Source: Paulinella micropora (taxonomy: Eukaryota > Cercozoa > Imbricatea > Euglyphida > Paulinellidae). From it: a DNA stretch of 64,000 nucleotides. The notes below the pieces were generated by a model. It worked only from the letters and a program-made list of their open reading frames with translations, did not search any database and was not told the DNA's origin. The position numbers were made by a program, and so were the translations under genes. This document shows, piece by piece, positions 61,087 through 64,000 of the stretch. The stretch spans positions 78,985-142,984 of the forward strand of contig WBZZ01006779.1 of assembly GCA_019918135.1 (NCBI GenBank). The letters run 5' to 3'. Within the stretch, counting starts at the first letter, position 1, and every line of letters starts with the position of its first letter.

Positions 61087-62253
61087 ATGGTCGCTAAAAA
61101 GACTAATAAGAAAAAGGCAAAAATCCGTCCACCTAGGGTTTATAGGAATAAGAGCGGGAGACCTTATATTATCCAGAAGGGTAAAAAATATTATCTTAAT
61201 TTTGGTAAGAAAGCAAATGATTTAAGCACATTACAAATCGTTAAACTTTTTATGAAATATATTGGTAAGCCGAGGCCACAAAGGCAGGGCCGTAAACCAA
61301 GGGAAAAAAATAATCAAATCTGATTTCAATCGTCTTGAACACGAGAACAGAAACCAAATACAAAGCAACTTACAAAAGAAATATGAGTTAATACACGACG
61401 AGGAAGAAAAGGAAAAGAAGAAAAGGGATGAGATAGAAGAAGAAAAGAAAAGGCTAGAAAGAAAAGACATAGCAGATGCCGAGGAACAAAAAGAAATAAA
61501 GGACAGGGAACACAAAAAAGAACTAGCGGAGATAAATGAACGACAAGAACAAAAAGCCAGAGAACTAAGAAGGGAGCAAAAACTCATAGAAGATGTAAAA
61601 TATGAAGAAGACAGAAAAAATAGGATACAAGCATTACCGCCGCCACCACAATATCAATATATTATGCCACCGCAGCAGGGACAGCCACAAGAACAACAGG
61701 CACTGCCAGAGGTAAAAGTTAAGCCAAATAAAGAATTTGAAGACAATAAAAAATTAATCACAAATTCTGGAGTTTTTACTCAAGCAGATATAGATAATTG
61801 GGATCCTAGTAAAATACAAAGTATAGCTGAAAGAATAAACGACTTTCAAAAGCAACAAATAACAATAGATGATATGAAAAAAATTGCTAGGAGCACATGA
61901 AGCATTAAATAAAAATACAGGAAACCAACTAGAGGAGGCTAAATACAAAGCAATGTTAAAGAATGGATTGTCGAATAGTAATATTGAGAAAAAACTTACT
62001 ATTAAAATTCTTGGTGAAGCATCAAGGGATAAACTTAAAAATGAAGGCCACGATGTTAAAGGTTTGGAACCAAAGGGCATCACGGATAATAGACAAAATT
62101 GTAGAACATAAAATAGATGTAGGACAAAAGAATGACGAAGTAAAAAAGAAACACGCAGAATATTTGGGATTACAAACGGGAACTGGATTAGAAGATTTGA
62201 TAAATAAAGTGTTTTCAGTGGAAAACATTAAAAAGTATTTATCACGAAAATAA
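61087..62253 (+). pseudogene. Basic plus coiled-coil virion protein in four overlapping frames
   Basis: The ATG at 61,087 begins a basic N-terminus (VAKKTNKKKAKIRPPRVYRN, then SGRPYIIQKGKKYYLNFGKK). At the A7 run near 61,303-61,309 the reading passes to the frame 61,262-61,900, a long Lys/Glu/Arg coiled coil (DEEEKEKKKRDEIEEEKKRL) with a Pro/Gln-rich stretch. At the A7 run at 61,877-61,883 it moves to the frame through 62,111 (LGAHEALNKNTGNQLEEAKY), and near AAAGGG at about 62,062 to the frame ending at 62,253 (DKIVEHKIDVGQKNDEV). The breaks lie at homopolymers and each side continues naturally, so one gene of about 390 codons with consensus errors is likely. The role is unknown; its position between core protein and protease suggests a virion scaffold. 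Confidence 0.65.
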
Positions 62254-62265
62254 TGGGTTCATTCA

Positions 62266-62997
62266 ATGAGAAAAAAAGATTATCTTCATGCCCTTATAAA
62301 TAAATATAGAAATGAACAGCAACAAGAGCCACAGCCACAGCAACCACCACAGCCTGAGCCCCAGCAACCACAGACAGAGGAGACAACCATACCCCCGAGC
62401 ATCGCGGAAACACCAGAGCAACAGCAACCAGAGCCAGAGGAGCCACGGCCAGAGGAGCCACAGCCAGAGGAGCCACAGCAACCAGAGGAACAACAGGGTG
62501 AGGGTCGCGGTTTAATGACTAATGAAATAGACGACATAATGAAAAAATATGGATGGTATATCGGAGCAATAGCCAGTGATGAAATCTACAAGTTGAAGCC
62601 CGGAAGCAGAAACCGACACGGATTTATTATGAATTTGGACAATCACAAGCAAGCGGGGTCTCATTGGATTAGTGTTTTTGTAAGTCTAGATAAAGACAGG
62701 AGTGTTGAAGTGTATGACCCATTAGCACTTTATGTACCGACGGAAGACTTTCAACAACAAATGAAGCAACTAATAGACAAAAGCCACCCAAGCACATATC
62801 TATTAATGAAGGCTAATCAAGTAAAACAACAATCTGATACAAGAGACACATGCGGATGGCATAGTATGAGGTTTTTAATGGAGCGGGCGAAAGGCAACCG
62901 ATTTAAGTTTGCTAGTGGCTATACAGACTTAAAAGAAGAAGAAGCGGAGAAATTAAAAGCACAGAATGGGTATGGTAATTTTGATACATACATTTGA
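62266..62997 (+). CDS. Adenain-like cysteine protease (maturation protease)
   Basis: 243 residues from the ATG at 62,266, 12 bases after the previous stop. Residues 18-80 are a Pro/Gln/Glu-rich repeat. The protease domain follows, with the order of catalytic residues of the adenovirus protease/Ulp1 family: His133 in QAGSHWISVF, Asp151 in EVYDPLA, Gln188/189 in NQVKQQSDTRDT and Cys196 in DTCGWHSMRF. It should process virion proteins during capsid maturation. Its intact frame contrasts with the broken neighbours. The proline-rich N-terminal extension is unusual and could be an interaction or autocleavage segment. Stop TGA. Confidence 0.85.
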   Translation: MRKKDYLHALINKYRNEQQQEPQPQQPPQPEPQQPQTEETTIPPSIAETPEQQQPEPEEPRPEEPQPEEPQQPEEQQGEGRGLMTNEIDDIMKKYGWYIGAIASDEIYKLKPGSRNRHGFIMNLDNHKQAGSHWISVFVSLDKDRSVEVYDPLALYVPTEDFQQQMKQLIDKSHPSTYLLMKANQVKQQSDTRDTCGWHSMRFLMERAKGNRFKFASGYTDLKEEEAEKLKAQNGYGNFDTYI

Positions 62998-63055
62998 TAT
63001 TTTCTAATATATAGATTTTTGAGGTTGTAGGTGGTTTTTATAAAAAGCACCTACG

Positions 63056-63868
63056 ATGGAGTACAAGGGAGGCCGTGCGAGTGGTATCTATTACATAAAT
63101 AGTAAAAATAGGATAACTGGCACAGACAGCGACTTTACACACGAATTAAACTTAAAATCACTAGACAATCCCACACATTGTAAAATTCTTCATATCTATG
63201 TTCCAAAGTCGTACTACTCTGTGGCTTCACCATATAATACTTTTACACTCAGAGAAGACGGGTATGAGGCTTTAATTACGATACCTGAGGGAAACTACAC
63301 AATGAACAATCTAAAAAATAAGTTGTCGGAGGTGCTAAACGCAGACAGCCCAAATCATTATACTTATGTTGTATCCAGTAATAATACCAACATAGACCCA
63401 GAGGATGGTAAATTAACATTCAGTGTTTCAAATAACGGAGGTATTCAACCGCGGTTTATATTTGATGGTGATACCCGTATTCACGAGGTTATGGGTTTTG
63501 ATAGAAATTCAACATATTTCTTTACTCATGATTTTATTAAATCGCCAAATGTGATTATTTTAACTGGCGAAAAAACTCTGTATCTTCAATCGGACTTAGT
63601 TGGTGAAGGAGATGATCATGTGCTACAAGAAATATACACAGCCAACGAAATTCCATTTGGAGCCGTTATATACGACGGAAGTGGGTCTGAGTATGGTAAG
63701 AAATTATCCGTCAGTTCAAATAATGTGTATCGGTTTTATCTTACAGACGAAAACGACCAAGCGATTAATCTTAATGGGTTAGGTATTGTAATGACATTAT
63801 TAATTTACAGAGAGACTAATTATTTTAATTTATTTACATCATTTTTCAATTTGTTAAAGTCCAGATAA
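63056..63868 (+). CDS. Penton/minor-capsid-like protein of Polinton-like virus
   Basis: 270 residues from the ATG at 63,056. The N-terminus GRASGIYYINSKNRITGTDS is the typical start of PLV minor capsid proteins (GR....YINS.NR..GT.SDF). Beta-rich sequence follows (ITIPEGNYTMNNLKNKLSEV, RFIFDGDTRIHEVMGF) and the C-terminal INLNGLGIVMTLLIYRETNY is the usual end of the second jelly-roll region. It would form vertex capsomers next to the double-jelly-roll major capsid protein. The identification rests on pattern memory. The gene follows the protease, consistent with the PRO-penton-MCP order. Stop TAA. Confidence 0.7.
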   Translation: MEYKGGRASGIYYINSKNRITGTDSDFTHELNLKSLDNPTHCKILHIYVPKSYYSVASPYNTFTLREDGYEALITIPEGNYTMNNLKNKLSEVLNADSPNHYTYVVSSNNTNIDPEDGKLTFSVSNNGGIQPRFIFDGDTRIHEVMGFDRNSTYFFTHDFIKSPNVIILTGEKTLYLQSDLVGEGDDHVLQEIYTANEIPFGAVIYDGSGSEYGKKLSVSSNNVYRFYLTDENDQAINLNGLGIVMTLLIYRETNYFNLFTSFFNLLKSR

Positions 63869-63952
63869 TTATTTTAGAATTATTTATTTTTTTCTATAAA
63901 TATATTCTGGTGAATTAATTAATTTCACAACTGCCAAAAACCTAAAAACAAA

Positions 63953-64000
63953 ATGCCAACTCAACACGGAGGCGAACTAGACTTGTCCAGAACCGACTAC
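63953..64000 (+). CDS. First 16 codons of a gene cut by the window end
   Basis: An ATG at 63,953 opens a frame (PTQHGGELDLSRTDY) that runs off the window, preceded by an AT-rich gap of 80 bases. By position after the penton-like gene, a major capsid protein would be expected here, but the residues visible are too few to say. Confidence 0.4.
   Translation, partial: MPTQHGGELDLSRTDY

Overview
The window is a mosaic of two very different DNAs. Positions 1 to about 57,175 are GC-rich and filled with homopolymer C/G tracts, pyrimidine/purine tracts and several families of dispersed repeats. Islands of genes carry eukaryote-type domains: F-box with cysteine-containing leucine-rich repeats (LRR), MYND zinc finger, RING finger, protein-kinase-like, GNAT, alpha/beta hydrolase, a DUF285/EGF/discoidin-like secreted protein and a probable GPI-anchored protein. 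This fits a protist nuclear chromosome or a large eukaryotic DNA virus; the sequence alone does not decide between them. A good splice-donor-like site (41,977, minus strand) and a Ty3/gypsy retroelement piece favour a nuclear genome. No rRNA, tRNA, CRISPR or bacterial operon structure was seen.

Layout. 1-11,640: repeat array with no convincing gene. 11,667-12,590: a gene whose C-terminal half resembles the tip of a phage tail fibre. 12,680-18,600: repeats. 18,605-24,563: GNAT, a type II membrane protein and a kinase-like gene, separated by repeats. 24,564-31,300: repeats with one short gene remnant and a 150-bp-armed foldback element. 31,343-33,445: large secreted multidomain protein. 34,884-51,293: the densest gene island, with RING, F-box/LRR, MYND, LRR-family, hydrolase and surface-protein genes. 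It also holds at least four truncated copies of neighbouring genes and several reading-frame breaks. 51,294-55,855: repeats, including three tandem copies of a unit carrying an 18-bp minisatellite. 55,857-57,175: Ty3/gypsy fragment truncated at both ends.

Positions 57,175-64,000 are AT-rich, intergenically compact and mostly on the plus strand. They look like part of a Polinton-like virus (PLV): a 5'-truncated fibre gene with an S74-type chaperone domain, a two-helix membrane protein, a packaging ATPase, small basic virion proteins, a coiled-coil protein, an adenain-like cysteine protease, a penton/minor-capsid-like protein, and the first codons of another gene at the window edge. The PLV abuts the retroelement inside a gene on both sides, so the join is a recombination, a nested insertion or an assembly chimera.

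Many genes in both parts are broken. In the PLV coiled-coil gene the breaks sit at homopolymers, which suggests consensus-sequence errors. In the GC-rich part several breaks are not at homopolymers and coexist with decayed duplicates, which suggests real pseudogenisation. I find no self-contained new system that I can prove. The strongest leads are the repeat system (E2F-like palindromes, a tRNA-like promoter-bearing repeat and the 18-bp minisatellite), the foldback element, the local gene-fragment duplications and the PLV/retroelement junction.
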